From contig CM076264.1 in assembly GCA_038380795.1 (NCBI GenBank), positions 14,134,001 through 14,198,000 of the forward strand: a stretch of DNA of 64,000 nucleotides, in the 5' to 3' direction. How positions within the stretch are numbered: position 1 is the first letter of the stretch; each line of letters opens with the position of its first letter. The stretch comes from Pyrocephalus nanus (taxonomy: Eukaryota; Chordata; Aves; Passeriformes; Tyrannidae). Below the pieces are notes generated by a model, which saw only the letters and a list, made by a program, of their open reading frames with translations, searched no databases and had not been told where the DNA came from. Position numbers and translations under genes: made by a program. This document shows positions 27,301 through 39,055 of this stretch, piece after piece.

Positions 27301-30300
27301 CAGAGATGGCCGACCACTGCTCTGGGGGTCACAGCCCACTTGCCTTTTTCTGTTCTGGCTAATCATGAAGTGGACCAGCCAGTGGAGAATTCTAAGCAGA
27401 AAAACTCACTACATCTCAGAAACATCTGGCAGAATGCATATAAGGTAATCTTTTCTCCTGCCTGAAAAAAGTCCTATCAGAGCATGTCTTTACTGACACA
27501 AATTTACCAAGGCAAGCTTTCCATAACACACCAATCCACAACTCAAGAGACAGAAAACACAAATACCAATTTTCTGCATATCTAGGTCAGTCTTTACTGT
27601 CTCTGTGTAATAATTTAGATGTCATCTGACTACCAGAGTCTTAAGGACAGTAGAACTCGATTACCCAATTCAAATGTATTGAAAATACATCCAGCAACAT
27701 CACTAATGTAATATTTTTTTGTTACTGCTGAGCAAAGCTGTTCCTCTCATTAAATAGATTTCAAAGTCTCTCTTTGTAGTCTTCAACTTTTTTTGCATGA
27801 TATGGTAGTCTTTGGACAATTTTCATTTGTATGAAGAAAAGAGAACTGTTACTTGTTCTTTCTGACCCTGTCAAAAAGACCAGGAAGTAGGAATGACAAT
27901 ATCAAATTCTAGTCCATTCTAGGCCCCAAACTTATTTGAAGATTCAACCCTGGAATCAATATCTTGATAAAATATGCTTTACTTCACAGTTCACTGTGAA
28001 CTTTTTGACTCTTAGTTGGGCCATAAGGACTATTTTTAATTTTTACAATTTTACAATCCGATTTTGAGCCCTTGATGACTTGGTGAGTCAAGACTAAGAA
28101 CAGAAGGTACCAGGGAAAGCACACTGAAGGCCAGTGGAGTCAGCCAATCTCCTCAGAAGCTTAGAGAAGCCTAGTTCTTTGGCAAGAAAGCATTCACATT
28201 CTGCATTAACAGGAAACCTTACTTTTATTCCATTTCCATCTTCTTGCACTACATTCACTTCTTGTTTCAAGTTAAAGTCTTTGAGAACTAAGCAAAACAA
28301 AATCAATGAAAAAACAAAGCAATATCCTGTTTTAATATCATTAAAGTACTATCTTTCTTAAGCACTATTTTTTTTCTCCCACTTCTATCATATCAACCCG
28401 GGATAAAAAAATTATTACAAACAAAAAAACTCTGAAAAGCAACTCCACATTTTTCCACAGGAAAAAAAAGAGATTATGTCATGAGCACACTTAATGAAAT
28501 TCTCCTGTTTTGATGAAGTTTGCAAAAAATACTCTACAATACAAGAATAACTGCAACCTTTTTTCCCCTTTAACTATGAAGAAGCTAGTTTATCTTCATT
28601 TTAAAGAATATTGTGAAGGGTATAATTTTAAGGAAGAGCTTTAAAGAATGTGGCTTGTTTCCATAAATGTGATAGTAACCAGACATTCCTTAATTTAGAA
28701 GATAATAAATTTGTTTTCTGCCTAACATACACATAAAAAAAAGGGTGTATAATACTAAGCAGAAGCATGGCTACAAGAACTTGTCTCGACAAAGTAATCA
28801 CCGACATATTAAGTTAACAAAAGTACAGATATTTAGGTGGCAAAAAAGGAAAATGCAATCTTTTTATAAAGAAGTGTAATAATCTACTTCTGGAATGGAT
28901 ACAATATTACAAAAGAAAACCCTACAGAGCATATAATAAGCCATCTCTCATAATTTTTAAGATAAAACCATCAGTTGTCTGCTGAGACATACTATTAAGC
29001 ATTACACTGATTTCAGTAAGATCATTTACAGATATGGCATTCCCTTACTTTACAAATTGGTTTTAAATTACAGTTGATGTGTTTAGTTTCTTCTAAATAA
29101 ATTAGCATAGTACTAATATAACTGTGCAGTTAGTTTGCTACCATTTGTTTGCTCTCAAATGATTTTATCAGGTTTATGGAAGAGCGTTAGTAAACTTCAT
29201 ATAGAGAGAGATAAATTTTGTAACTGCTGTCCTATTATCAAAAGCTAAAATTCCAAGAAGAATTAAATACACAGAACATGAACGTAACCTTTTAAAAGAG
29301 GTACTTTAAAAATCTCCATAGAAATAAATCAGAATACATATGATATGTCAGTTTAATCTTCTAAAAGGCTTTGATAACTGAAAAACAGCATATTAGAAAA
29401 CTGTAAGGGAACACTCCACTTTATGTAGGCATTGCAGAACAGACGAAAAAATTCTCAATTCATTGTGGATGTCCTTGCTGGTTTCCTTCTCCACGACCTC
29501 CAGACTCAGGATTTGGATATAAAAAGAAAAATCTTATAGGACTTTTTGCATTGTTATTTTTTGTTCATTTGGGTTTTTTAATGGCAGTAAAAGGCTGACC
29601 TGATCAAATCAGCACTGCAAAATGCACTTTGAAGCCCCAAGGCCTTCCTAAAATAGCAGTGACTTCCTGTGTAATCACCACAGAGAGAACACTCCTGTCC
29701 CTCACAGTGTAGAAGCCCACTGGGGCTGAAGACTGAGACAGCTCCCTGGGAAGGCAAGTCAGTCTGCACCAATTGCTGCAGTGTCACGAGAAGAGCAGCC
29801 CTGCAGAGCTGGTGTGGGACGAGGGTGACAATAAGTGAGTGTACCCAGTTCTCTGCTTGCTCCCTGAGGTCTGAGACTTCTTCCCTCCTCACAGAGCAAC
29901 TACACCACCCTTAATTCAGGGGACAGGACCTCTGTCAACAAAGCATTTGCTCAGGAAGGATCTATTCCTTAAAGAAACGAGTAGTCACCGAGCAATCTTT
30001 GTCTTCTTCCCTTTAATCAGGGAGTACTTACACCAGCTCTGACACCCAGCAGCATTAGCACTGCAGTGTGATCAAAAGTAACTGTCCCACATGCCATGTC
30101 ACACCTGCCCTGACAGAGCAGCAACAGGGCACTTCCTACTGCCTCACCTTACTCCCTTCCCTGACACTCTCTCCCACAGACTGTGACCGTGATAATAATC
30201 TCTCCCACAGCAACAAAGGAACAAAGTGAACTTTGCACCCACTTGGATGATGTACTGAGAAGGTCCTGCCCAACTCCATCATTCAACTAATCTTTAGTCC

Positions 30301-31460
30301 TCCATCTTTGAACCTAGACTGAGCTAAAAAATAAAAGAAGCGGGGTATGAATTTGCTTTAACCAGATTGCTGTCCTAGATCATCAAACGAGATACATTAC
30401 AATCTTTGTACTCTCTGTCAGAACACTGATTAGCTTCATCATGTTGCCACTGTAAAAATAAAAGTGAATTGGACATGTATCACAAAAGAAGGAAAGGGTG
30501 TCTGCTGGCTGAGTGTCACATGCTATGATTTTAGGACACCACTAAAGTTATGACCTCTAAACTAAAATTTGGTAATTTTCTAGATTTTAATTTGAAAGTT
30601 CCTAGGAAAGGCTTGCAGGCACATTCTTAGGCTAGGAAGTAGAAAAGAAGCACGCTTTGCAAGAAACTAGCTGGTCGAATTCCTGTCTGATTGATAGAAA
30701 GTTTTTACGCGGCAAGGGTGATCTTGCAATATTAATCGTTAAGGTGCCTAGAGCCCTTGTGTATGCATCCTTTTATTATTTAAATATTGAAATAAATAAA
30801 TCAGCTCACTTAAGCAACCAGCAATCCAGATTTGTTAGAATTCTTTCATTAATTTTGATGATGCTGAACCCCAGATCTGTTAAAAGACTGCAGAAGAATA
30901 AGTCAGTCACAGTCTCTTGTAACTTCTAAATGTAAATACCTCAGCTGTAAGAAATCAAAAGTTATCTAGATTTCTTTCATTCACTGGGTTTTTAAATAAC
31001 TAATGGGGTATTAAATGCTTTACCACAGAAGTCAACACTTGGGCTTGGCTAAATAGTAATTCAAAATTACAAGAACGTGTATATCGGTATACTCAGCTTC
31101 CACCCCAAAGGAGATATTTCACAAAGGCTCAGAAAAAATGAAGAGAAGAAGACAAAACAAAAAGGCAGCAGAATTTTAAATATAATTACTGTCACAATTT
31201 TAACAATAATGTTACAAATGTGATATAATTGGTAAATACCCAAATTAGTAAAACCAAGGAGATATTTAAATGCTTTGATATGTTTAACATCAGGCGAAAT
31301 GAAACATCATTATTTAATACCAACTTCAATTTTTTAAATGCCAAGTTCAACTAAAAAGGGTAGGGTCTAGGGAACTTTAAATTTAAATGATTATGATGAC
31401 TAGAAACAAAGGAAACAATAAACTTATGGATGTTAAAATGCCTCGAAAAAGCCAACTTAC

Positions 31461-31544
31461 GCTGCAGCTTCTTGTTTTGACAACCCTTTGATATTCTTCG
31501 CCAAATAATCATCTATGCCATCTTTGTCTTTGATCAAATGAATC
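31461..31544 (-). CDS. TTC29: TTC29 coding exon (residues 31-59)
   Basis: 84-nt exon of TTC29, too short to stand out as an open frame. The acceptor is AAATTTAG (AG at 31546-31545) and the donor is GCAGC/GTAAGT, a consensus site. One nucleotide completes Arg31, 27 codons follow, and two nucleotides (GC) pair with the T of the next exon to make Ala59. The peptide is IHLIKDKDGIDDYLAKN followed by IKGLSKQEAA, which matches the TTC29 N-terminal segment with the pattern LIK-x-KD-x-ID-x-YL and KGLSK-x-E. It reads straight into the RNSY.KNIC block of the next exon, which strongly supports the join. It is probably a short amphipathic helix ahead of the conserved domain. Confidence 0.93.
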
Positions 31545-34500
31545 CTAAATTTAAATGAAAAAAATTAAAAGAAACACTGTAAGGTGCTAACATAGACTTC
31601 TGCAGCATGTATAATATATTATCATTGCCAAGTAGAGCTAAATACTGAAATATTGACAAAGTAATATATCAGACATTTTATAAACACATATAAATATCTT
31701 TTTAATTTTTTGGTCTGTAGCTATTTCAAATCTTTATTTCTAAAAGAAAACAGAGATGGTAGTAGCTTTAAAAGATCTGGTTATCTGATATTTCAGTCTG
31801 AACTAGAAGAAACTGTATATTAGCTAAATCAATAATAATTGATTAAGCTATCCATACTTAAACTGCTTCCTAAAACCAGAACCATTACATTTTTGTATTT
31901 TCAGTATGGACCAGAGTGGTCCAATCTATTTCATATTTAACTTTTTCAAAATTTTTAAAAAATAAAACAAATCAACAAAAAAATTACCATATCCAATTCC
32001 AAATGTTTTCCTTGATGCAATGCAATCTTTTAATACTGCTCTTGACTTCCCACAGTTTGAGCAGCATACTGTAAAAGATGGTCCACTAAGGGAGTAATCC
32101 AAAGGGCATTAAAATAAAGTACCAATTTCAGGATGCATGGATCTAATTTTAATATTTGAACTGTGCATCATTTCACCTTTCACTTCAGCCATCATCTCTT
32201 TGCATCTCCACTCTGGTACACAAGAGATGCCTTCAAAGGATAATATGCACTTACTGACCATAAAGTGTATTTAAATAGAATCTGAAATCCTGAGTGTAGA
32301 GGATATTATATTTATAAAATTAATGTGAATTTATTTTTATTCTTCTGTAAAAGAGCATAAAGATTGTCTGGTTAATCATTCAGAGATAAAAGAAATTCAA
32401 CATTAGTGTTTCACATAAATCTATTACTTTCCTCTTTCTCTGTCTGTATTACACTGCTGTCTTTCATTACAGTGATGAGAGTAAATTCTTTTCATAATGT
32501 TAGCTAATATAAGCATCATGCCCCTTATTGCTCTGCGAATACCAAAGACACTTCATGAAGTTCATTTAAATGAAAACAAAATAGCTAAGCAAAGCAGAGA
32601 TATTTTGACATATCTGTATTTAAAACAATGTAACAGTGAAAACTTCCGTCACAAACAGTGCATTTAAATCTGTTCCAGAATTTGCTACTGCTGAGCGGCA
32701 CCAGCAGAGGCTTGTGCTTCCAGGCTGCACATGACACTGTCCATGTGAGTTGTGCTGATCCTGCTAAATGTGCACCTCACGGCTCTTGCCATAAAAATTC
32801 AGTTATAATCAATACTAAAACATTAAATCAAAATTTTAACACCAAAATAGTCACAATTTAGAGAGATATGTAATGTCGTTTGGATCATGAAGATAAGGTA
32901 ATTATTGTTTATTTTGAATTGATGTAAAACATATTTCAAGATACTATAGGTTTATATGAGGTAAAAGAAAAATTGAAACCCAGTATTTCTGGGCAAATAA
33001 ATATGAAGTTTCAAGTAGACAACACAATAAAAACCCTGGGTGACCCTTGTAGTTTAAGGTTCCAAAAATGAGATTTCTTCACATCAGTAGCACAGAGAGA
33101 ACACATTAGATATTTGGTGGGATGGAAGTCCAAACGCCCAAACTGAAACAGTCAACTAAACCAGACAATTCCTAAGCATCACTATCATCTTGGTGCAAAT
33201 TTATCTACACTGCAGTTAAAAAGCATCTCAAACTGGAACAAAGGAAAGCTTTGTGCCTTGTCGTTGTCTTCACAAAGTTATTGTAACCAAAAAAAATCAG
33301 GGGAAAAGCCCTCAGAAGCATATACAATTTAAAATATCACCAGCCTTATATCCAAGGTATAAATTTCAGACTTCTTACTGGTTACACCCTCAAGCTGAAA
33401 GACAACTACAAGGGAAAAAAAACCACCAAACAACATAAGCAAAAACTTGCAAACTAATTACTGTTTACATCAGCTCTGCAATAACCTGTTTTGGATTGAT
33501 GCAACCACAAACACAGTCACCCATTATAAAGAACTGAACTTCCTGAAAATAATAAATATTTATCTCCTCCTGGCTGTTATTATCAATGATGTTAATGTAA
33601 CAATAACACAGAAAAGGCAGGCAGATGATACATAGGAAAAAACACACTAGAAAATTCCATCATTATTTAAAATAGCTTGTTATATGCAATGAGAATTAAA
33701 AACAATGCAATCAATTTATGTGAAGAACTGAGACTGTGACTCAGAATAGACATTATTTCTTCACAGCAAATTGAGGTGAGGATGGCACTGGCTAAGAGGC
33801 ATTTCTTTTCTTCCATGGGTTGTCACTTGCTTTTTCCAAGCTTTTTTAGCCTTATTTCTCCAGTGTTCCATAATGACTCACTATTTTTCATAAACACTGT
33901 ATTAAAAAAATCCACTTCACCTGTAAATTGGCTCCTATTTAATTTTAAATCACTCACTTATAAAGATAAATATATTTTAACCCAATGGGCATCTATCCCA
34001 GAATTAACGTTTTCACCATATCTTCCTATAACTGTTTCTGTTATCAATCTACACAGGAAAAAAACAGATACTGGTTTTTTTTTCTAAAATAAATTTAATG
34101 ATAAATACATCTGCTTTTTAATCAAATAATGGAATGGAGTCGCATAAAGGACCAAACTAATTCTCACACAACTTTCTATCCTATGCTATTAACTCAGACT
34201 CCAGCTTTCTCAAAATGTCTTGTAAAATAAAATGGCAGAGCTTGCCTTGTTCTCATCACTAGGCACCTACAGCCTGGTCTAGGCCACTACAGAATCAGAC
34301 ATTTCTTTTCTGCAAACAGGCACAGGATTCCTGCAGAAGGATCTCCTTGAACAAGTCTCCTAGCTCCCTCTGGAATGAATTCTCCAGCAATGCAGTTACT
34401 GGAAAAAGTGATGGCTGCAGAACACAGCTCCAGCCATAAAAGATTAAAAAAAAAATAATGGTAAGACATGTCCTTAATCTATCAATATGCAAAAGGACAC

Positions 34501-35211
34501 GTCTCAGTTTGAGCCCCTCCGAAAGACTGGGCACTAGGATAGGATGTTTATGGATCCTTACTGCTTTTAGATATGGACATGCAGCTGCTTAACTCTTGAG
34601 ATGGCAGAAAACTTTCAGCCAAAGGCTAAGGGGAATGCTAGGATCAGGAAAAAAAAAAAAAAGAAAAAAAAAAAGAGGAAGGAGAAAATAACCACAGTTC
34701 TTTCTGAAATAGAAACAATAGCAGGGCAGAGAAGAAACTGAGAGACGAGTACTCACTGAGGGGGACAAAATATTGCACGTGCAAGAATATGGATTGTATT
34801 ATGGCACTGCTGCTAATTCTCTCAGCTATTAAGTACAGTATAACTTTTTCAAGATAGCATTATTATTTATATTTTGAGAGTTGCAAAACTGTGCACAAAT
34901 GAAACAAAAGAATCTTGGGGTTTTTTTCATCGAAATAAGTACATTTTTAATGACCTACATTTGTATCAATGCTAAATGAAAACATCTTTCTATGGCTTTT
35001 AAAGGGGTTTTGAAGAATTAGGATGAAATACATACCTTAAACAGAACACGTTTTCTTTTAATTCTGAAACTTTCCTAAGAGAGAATTTCCTTGCCTCTGA
35101 TTTTTGTAGGCTTAAATATTGCAAAAAAACAAACATAATTTGTCGCCTCGGCACAGCTGATTGAAGCTATTCACAGGGAAAATGATGCTTTGAAAGGAAA
35201 GAGGTACATAC
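31545..35211 (-). other. TTC29: TTC29 intron between the first two coding exons
   Basis: 3.7 kb of AT-rich intron. It contains a polypurine tract at 34647-34688. No repeat family, RNA gene or further exon was recognised. Confidence 0.7.
34647..34688 (+). repeat. Polypurine (A-rich) tract
   Basis: A14 and A11 runs separated by a single G, then GAGGAAGGAGAAAA: about 42 bp of uninterrupted purines on the plus strand. The TTC29 sense strand is all pyrimidine here, but the tract is about 520 bp from the nearest acceptor-proximal position, so it is not a splice signal. Confidence 0.8.
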
Positions 35212-35303
35212 CTTGCAAAGTCTAATGGGGGGCAAACAGGCTGCTTTACAAACCGGGGATGCTCCCCTGGGCTTTGTAGGATCGCTCGAGGCAATACATT
35301 CAT
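35212..35303 (-). CDS. TTC29: TTC29 first coding exon (start codon, residues 1-31)
   Basis: The exon spans 35308-35212: five untranslated bases, then ATG at 35303-35301, 30 codons, and two bases (AG) that join G of the next exon to encode Arg31. The acceptor is a strong pyrimidine tract, TTTTGTTTGTTTGTTTTAG, with AG at 35310-35309. The donor is GCAAG/GTATGT. The N-terminus is MNVLPRAILQSPGEHPRFVK then QPVCPPLDFA. It is proline-rich and probably unstructured, like the poorly conserved start of mammalian TTC29. The ATG has A at -3. In the inferred spliced message an in-frame TAA sits upstream (38102-38100 in the non-coding exon), which supports this start. The N-terminal 30 residues themselves do not identify the gene; the assignment rests on phase and on the join to the conserved exon. 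Confidence 0.85.
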
Positions 35304-35308
35304 TTTAA

Positions 35309-38071
35309 CTAAAACAAACAAACAAAACCAACATTAGTTGAAACAGCGTCTTCAACGCAGATTAGCAATGCAGTTTCTTATCCTTCTTGTGCTGCTTCCC
35401 AGTCCACTCTCTTTTATTTTCAAGGACTACATATAAAATCCATCTCCAGTTCCACACAAATCTCTTCAGCGTTACCTCAGTAGGACATAACACATAGGAA
35501 TGGTCATGCTCTGTCTTTCAGTGGTTTTCTCTCTTTCATTGTGGTGCTTCTGATTTGCACAGGGACAGCTGATTTAGGAACCACACTTGCATGGGATTCC
35601 GTGTGCTCCCTCAAGATATCCAGGTCCAAGTATTAACAATATTTTACATTAATACATAAGGTGAACAAATGATGGAACATACAGTGTGCGATGCAATGAC
35701 AGGCACTGTATTAATGTTTGAAATACTACATAATCATAAGAGTAACAATCTTTTGAAGAAAGAATGTAGGTAATGCTATACTTACAACACAGGGTTTTAC
35801 TTAAAACAAAAGCCAAAAGCCCCACAGTTATGTAGAATCGTCTAGCTTGTCATCTTGAAGTACATAAATGCTAATAGGACTTTTTTGTCATATAGCGCTA
35901 CTGTGTTTTTTCCCCAAGTATTCAGTCTACACTTCCTACCATTAAAGTTTCAGCTGCCAGTTCCTTCATTTTGCATGTCTGTGATCTGAGGACTTTAGCA
36001 GCAGGAGCACCCTTACTTTTAAATTTGGTTTAATGTAGGTATTGCATGCCCTGCTGGTAGGCCTGAAGGCACAAACTTTTAATAGGGATGGAAAAACAGA
36101 ATATAATAGGAAGGGGAGAAAGAATTTAACTATTTGCTACATTTAGTGAAATGAAATTTATGTTATGGAAATAATTATTATATATGAATCAATTTGTAAC
36201 TGAATGATCAGCATCAGACTAGCAGATGTTTTATATTAGCCTTTCTGGGATCAAAAGCCATTTCACTGATGCAGTATTTTTCTGCAGTTCTAATGAAGTA
36301 ATTTTTTTTATTGTGTTACTTGGAATTGAATAACAAAGACAGTTATAGGTTGAAAAGATGACAGGATAGGTTATATCTCCTAAGTCATTCTTTTAGGACC
36401 AAGTATTATGATAACATTTGTTATAGAAAGAATAATCTAATGTGCAATAAGAGGCAGAAGTATTTTACAGAAGTGTATCATGGAAAATAAAAAATCAATA
36501 GAATAAAAATATATGGGTCATTCACCAGTAAAAAAGATTACACTTCTCATAGAAAATGACAGGTTTGTATACAGGAACTATATAGAAAGGAAAATCCCTT
36601 TTTGGGAAGATGCTATTCAGTGAGAAATGTTAGCTAAACTTTGGAACAACAATAATGAAGCCCAGATAAGATGCAAAGGTTTCTACAAGCCTCTTTGTTT
36701 TGAGGTATTTAGTGAGAAAAGGAAAATATATATGCCTTAATGGCAGCTGATGAACTCGGCAAGGCAGGGGAGCTATCTGGCTGCAGCCATGGGGCAGAAA
36801 AGGCAGGGGGAAGCACCTGAAGGGAGACCCCAGTACCCCCAGTTACCCCTGTAACCATGAAAAGCCATGTAATTTTTGGCCTGTCACAGGCTCCAGGCTG
36901 CACCCACAGGGCACCTGGCTGGAGCAGGCAGCATTTCCTTGCTGGCTCACACACTCCGGGTTCCCACCCCACGGAATATAAGTCTCTGGGAAAACAGGCT
37001 GCCCTAGCACACAGGTGTCAGACGAACATGAGGCACATATGCAAACATTTTTCTTGGTACATTACTGCCTCACAGGGATCAAAACTACTGCCCTGACTCC
37101 CGTTTCAAACTCAAAGCTTGGGAAATTAAAAACCCACCTTGCTTCATAATAATGCCGATTTAACTCTTACTTTAGAAGTGGGTGGTATCTTTCAGAGTGA
37201 AATGAAGGGTGCATTTCCCTAATTTCCAAGGTAACTGTGATTCTCTCAGGTAAATTATAATCACAGAGACACAAGCAGAAGGCATCAGCAACACATCCTT
37301 CTATTATAGTCATGTAGATTTTGTCGCTGGTCATTTAAAGACTGGTAACCCCGTTACATCTTACTCCTTTATTACAAAGCCCAAGCCACATCTCATTAAC
37401 TTAATCAAACACCCACGGAAATCAGCGGAAGACAAAAAGCAGTGCAGTTTGTTCCTGAAGAAGTGCTCTGTTTAACCACATGATGGAGGGAATCTCCCCA
37501 CGGGCTGGAATCGCTCCAAGGTGCGCTGAAGCTGAAGGCAAAACGCCAGCTGACTGTAACTGTGCCTTTCCTGGAACCTTTCAGTAAACCTGTCGGCCAC
37601 TTCTCAGCCCTTCCCACACATTTTCCGAGGCGTGCTCAGACCTAACTGGAGGCTGAGGGTTTCCCAGGGATGGAAGCAGCCGAGGGGTGGCTACGCATCG
37701 CTGTCTTTGCGGGCACCTCCGAAGATAAAAGGACGTCAGAGCGTGGCAGGACAGACTTACAGCCACGGCACTTTATTACACTGAAAGTAAAATTGAGGGT
37801 TTTTTGTTTGTTGGTTTGGTGTTTTTTGGTTGTGTTTTGTTTGTTTGTTTGTTTGTTTAAATCTATAGCCAGCGTGATAGATGCTATTTGTTCCAAGTAA
37901 GATGGACGAGGTCACGGCCGCAACCTGATCCATACCCTGGGTGCCCTCCGTTCCTGTGGCTGCGGGAATGCAGCCGCCCTCCGGTGCTTCCCGTTCCCAA
38001 CCACCGCCCGGGGACGCTCCGCCTTCTCCCTTCACCCGTGAGCCGGCCCCATACGGCCCACACACCCTCAC
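35309..38071 (-). other. TTC29: TTC29 first intron (5' UTR intron)
   Basis: Inferred 2.76-kb intron between the non-coding exon donor at 38071 and the acceptor at 35309. Contents: AT-rich sequence, a GC-richer but CpG-poor patch around 36730-36970 with no recognised family, a G/T-rich (TTTG)n tract at 37796-37859, and the left half of the CpG island. Short open frames on both strands in 36.7-37.9 kb are not supported as genes. Confidence 0.6.
37796..37859. repeat. G/T-rich (TTTG)n tract
   Basis: T- and G-only sequence with TTTG repeated about five times at its right end. It directly abuts the promoter CpG island and resembles the tract beside the intronic island near 21.3 kb. Confidence 0.8.
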
Positions 38072-38130
38072 CTTTGGCTTTGGCACCGTCTCGGCCTCTT
38101 TACAAGTGAAATACAAAGCACATTAGCTGG
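38072..38130 (-). other. TTC29: TTC29 5' untranslated exon 1 (inferred)
   Basis: On the minus strand, GCCAAAGCCAAAG/GTGAGG forms a strong donor at 38072/38071 inside the CpG island. Splicing it to the acceptor at 35309 gives a leader whose TTC29 frame contains TAA at 38102-38100, so no upstream in-frame start extends the protein. The right boundary (transcription start) is a guess; anything between about 38103 and 38215 would fit. No transcript evidence is available here. Confidence 0.55.
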
Positions 38131-38217
38131 CGTGTCCCGGGGAACGGAGCTGGGCCCATAGTGAGGTGGCAGGACGAGCTCCCCGCGGCGCTTCAGGGCG
38201 GCCCGGGACGCCGCGGC

Positions 38218-38231
38218 CTCGCCATGGCGAC
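38218..38231. promoter_or_regulatory. RFX X-box-like palindrome
   Basis: CTCGCCATGGCGAC fits the X-box consensus GTNRCC(0-3)RGYAAC at 10 of 12 defined positions with a 2-bp spacer. Its core CGCCATGGCG is a perfect palindrome. It lies just upstream (TTC29 sense) of the inferred first exon, the usual place for RFX sites in ciliary genes. A second 10-of-12 match, GTCACGGCCGCAAC, lies at 37911-37924 inside the first intron. Confidence 0.4.
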
Positions 38232-38574
38232 GGGGAAGGGCGGCGCTGGGGGCCGGGCTCCGGCAGGCCCGGGCAAGGAACCGGCCCGGCCATCCCCTCA
38301 GGGCACGGGCCGCGGGCCCGGGAGCCGCGAAATAGGCTTTATCCCATGGAAAACGTGGGAGCTGCGAGAAATCGGCACGGCTCGAGGGACTGGTGTGCCT
38401 TCTGGGAGGTCAGCTGGAATGAGTTGTCTCAAACAGGAGCATCCTTCAAGGCTGGGCGAGTGTCTGAAGTTGGCAAGCAGAGAGTCAGGACAATATTGTA
38501 CTGATACCTAAGGAAGTGTGGGCAGTGTCACAGATGACACATGGACACACCTGCACAGAGCAGGCTTTCTTCTT

Positions 38575-39055
38575 TCACAGAATCACAGAATGGGTCAGGC
38601 TGGAAGGGACCACAGTGAGTCATCTGGTCCAAGCTCCCTGCTTGAGCAGGGCCCTCCCAGAGCACATGGCACAGGATTGTATCCAGATGGTTTGTGAATA
38701 TTTCCAGTGAGGGAGACCCCACAGCCTCTCTGGGCAATCTGTTTCAGTTCTTGGTCACCCACACAGTGAAGAAGTTCTTCCTCATATTCCAGTGGAACTT
38801 CCTGTACATCAGTTTGCCTCTTGTCCTATTACTTGGCACCACCAAGAAGAGCCTGGATCCATCCTCTTGGCACCCTCTCTTTAGATACTTATAGGCATTC
38901 ATGGTCCCCTTGCTTGCCTCTTCTCAAGGCCGAAGAGGCCCAACTCCTTCAGCCTCTCTTTGCAAGCAAGATGCTCCAGTCCCTTAATCATCTTTTTGCC
39001 TTCCGTCCTTTCAGGACTTGTGATCCTCTCCAACATCCTTCAGGACTTCTGAGCA
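38575..39055 (-). mobile_element. CR1 LINE, 3' portion (about 480 bp)
   Basis: The left end is CACAGAATCACAGAATGG, the reverse complement of the CR1 3' repeat. It is followed by GGCTGGAAGGGACC, TCTGGTCCAAGCTCC, CAGGGCCCTCCCAGAGCA, GAGACCCCACAGCCTC, and further CR1-typical GTTCTTCCTCAT and CAACTCCTTCAGCCTC. The element is on the minus strand, with its 3' end on the left. Plus-strand open frames across it are not genes. It sits about 200 bp to the right of the TTC29 CpG island. Confidence 0.95.

Larger units (their letters stand above)
17730..31460 (-). other. TTC29: TTC29 intron between the 31.5-kb and 17.5-kb exons
   Basis: About 13.7 kb, mostly AT-rich. It contains a (TA)n microsatellite and C11 run near 18 kb, a short CR1 tail at 20511-20556, a CpG-rich island at about 20690-20990, and a long G/T-only tract at 21228-21345. 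Beyond these I see only short open frames without recognisable similarity. A frame at 26074-26277 begins with a hydrophobic stretch but has no supporting context. Confidence 0.7.
1..38240 (-). other. TTC29: TTC29 gene, 5' half (partial locus)
   Basis: Minus-strand protein-coding gene running from the CpG-island promoter near 38.1 kb leftwards past the window edge. Four coding exons and one inferred 5' untranslated exon are listed separately. Joined, the coding exons give 195 complete residues from the start codon, and every junction keeps phase (2, 2, 1, 1 nucleotides carried over). Identity rests on recalled similarity to mammalian TTC29: the order [63 protein letters not shown]...EDKW...FYE.CF..AQL.KID.GK..A.AH..MGL. 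Human TTC29 is roughly 475 residues, so about 60% of the protein is encoded left of base 1. TTC29 is an axoneme-associated TPR protein needed for sperm flagella; human loss-of-function causes flagellar malformation and male infertility. The transcription start is not fixed; the right bound is approximate. Confidence 0.93.
37905..38400. promoter_or_regulatory. CpG island, probable TTC29 promoter
   Basis: About 450-500 bp of dense CpG, with CGCCCGGGGACGC, CCGCGGCGC, GCCCGGGACGCCGCGG and GGGCCGCGGGCCCGG among the richest stretches, in an AT-rich setting. It covers the inferred TTC29 first exon and donor. No TATA box is evident near the likely start, as is usual for CpG-island promoters. It could be bidirectional: the plus strand carries an open frame starting at GCCATGG (38221) with no recognisable product. 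Confidence 0.8.

Noticed and set aside
30236..30300. Possible decayed CR1 tail (GGATGATGTACTGAGAAGGT and following)
   Set aside because: Similarity too weak and no terminal octamer repeat.
36709..37096. Opposed 87- and 79-codon frames in a GC-richer patch
   Set aside because: Shadows of each other in the first intron of TTC29; no conserved motif and few CpGs.
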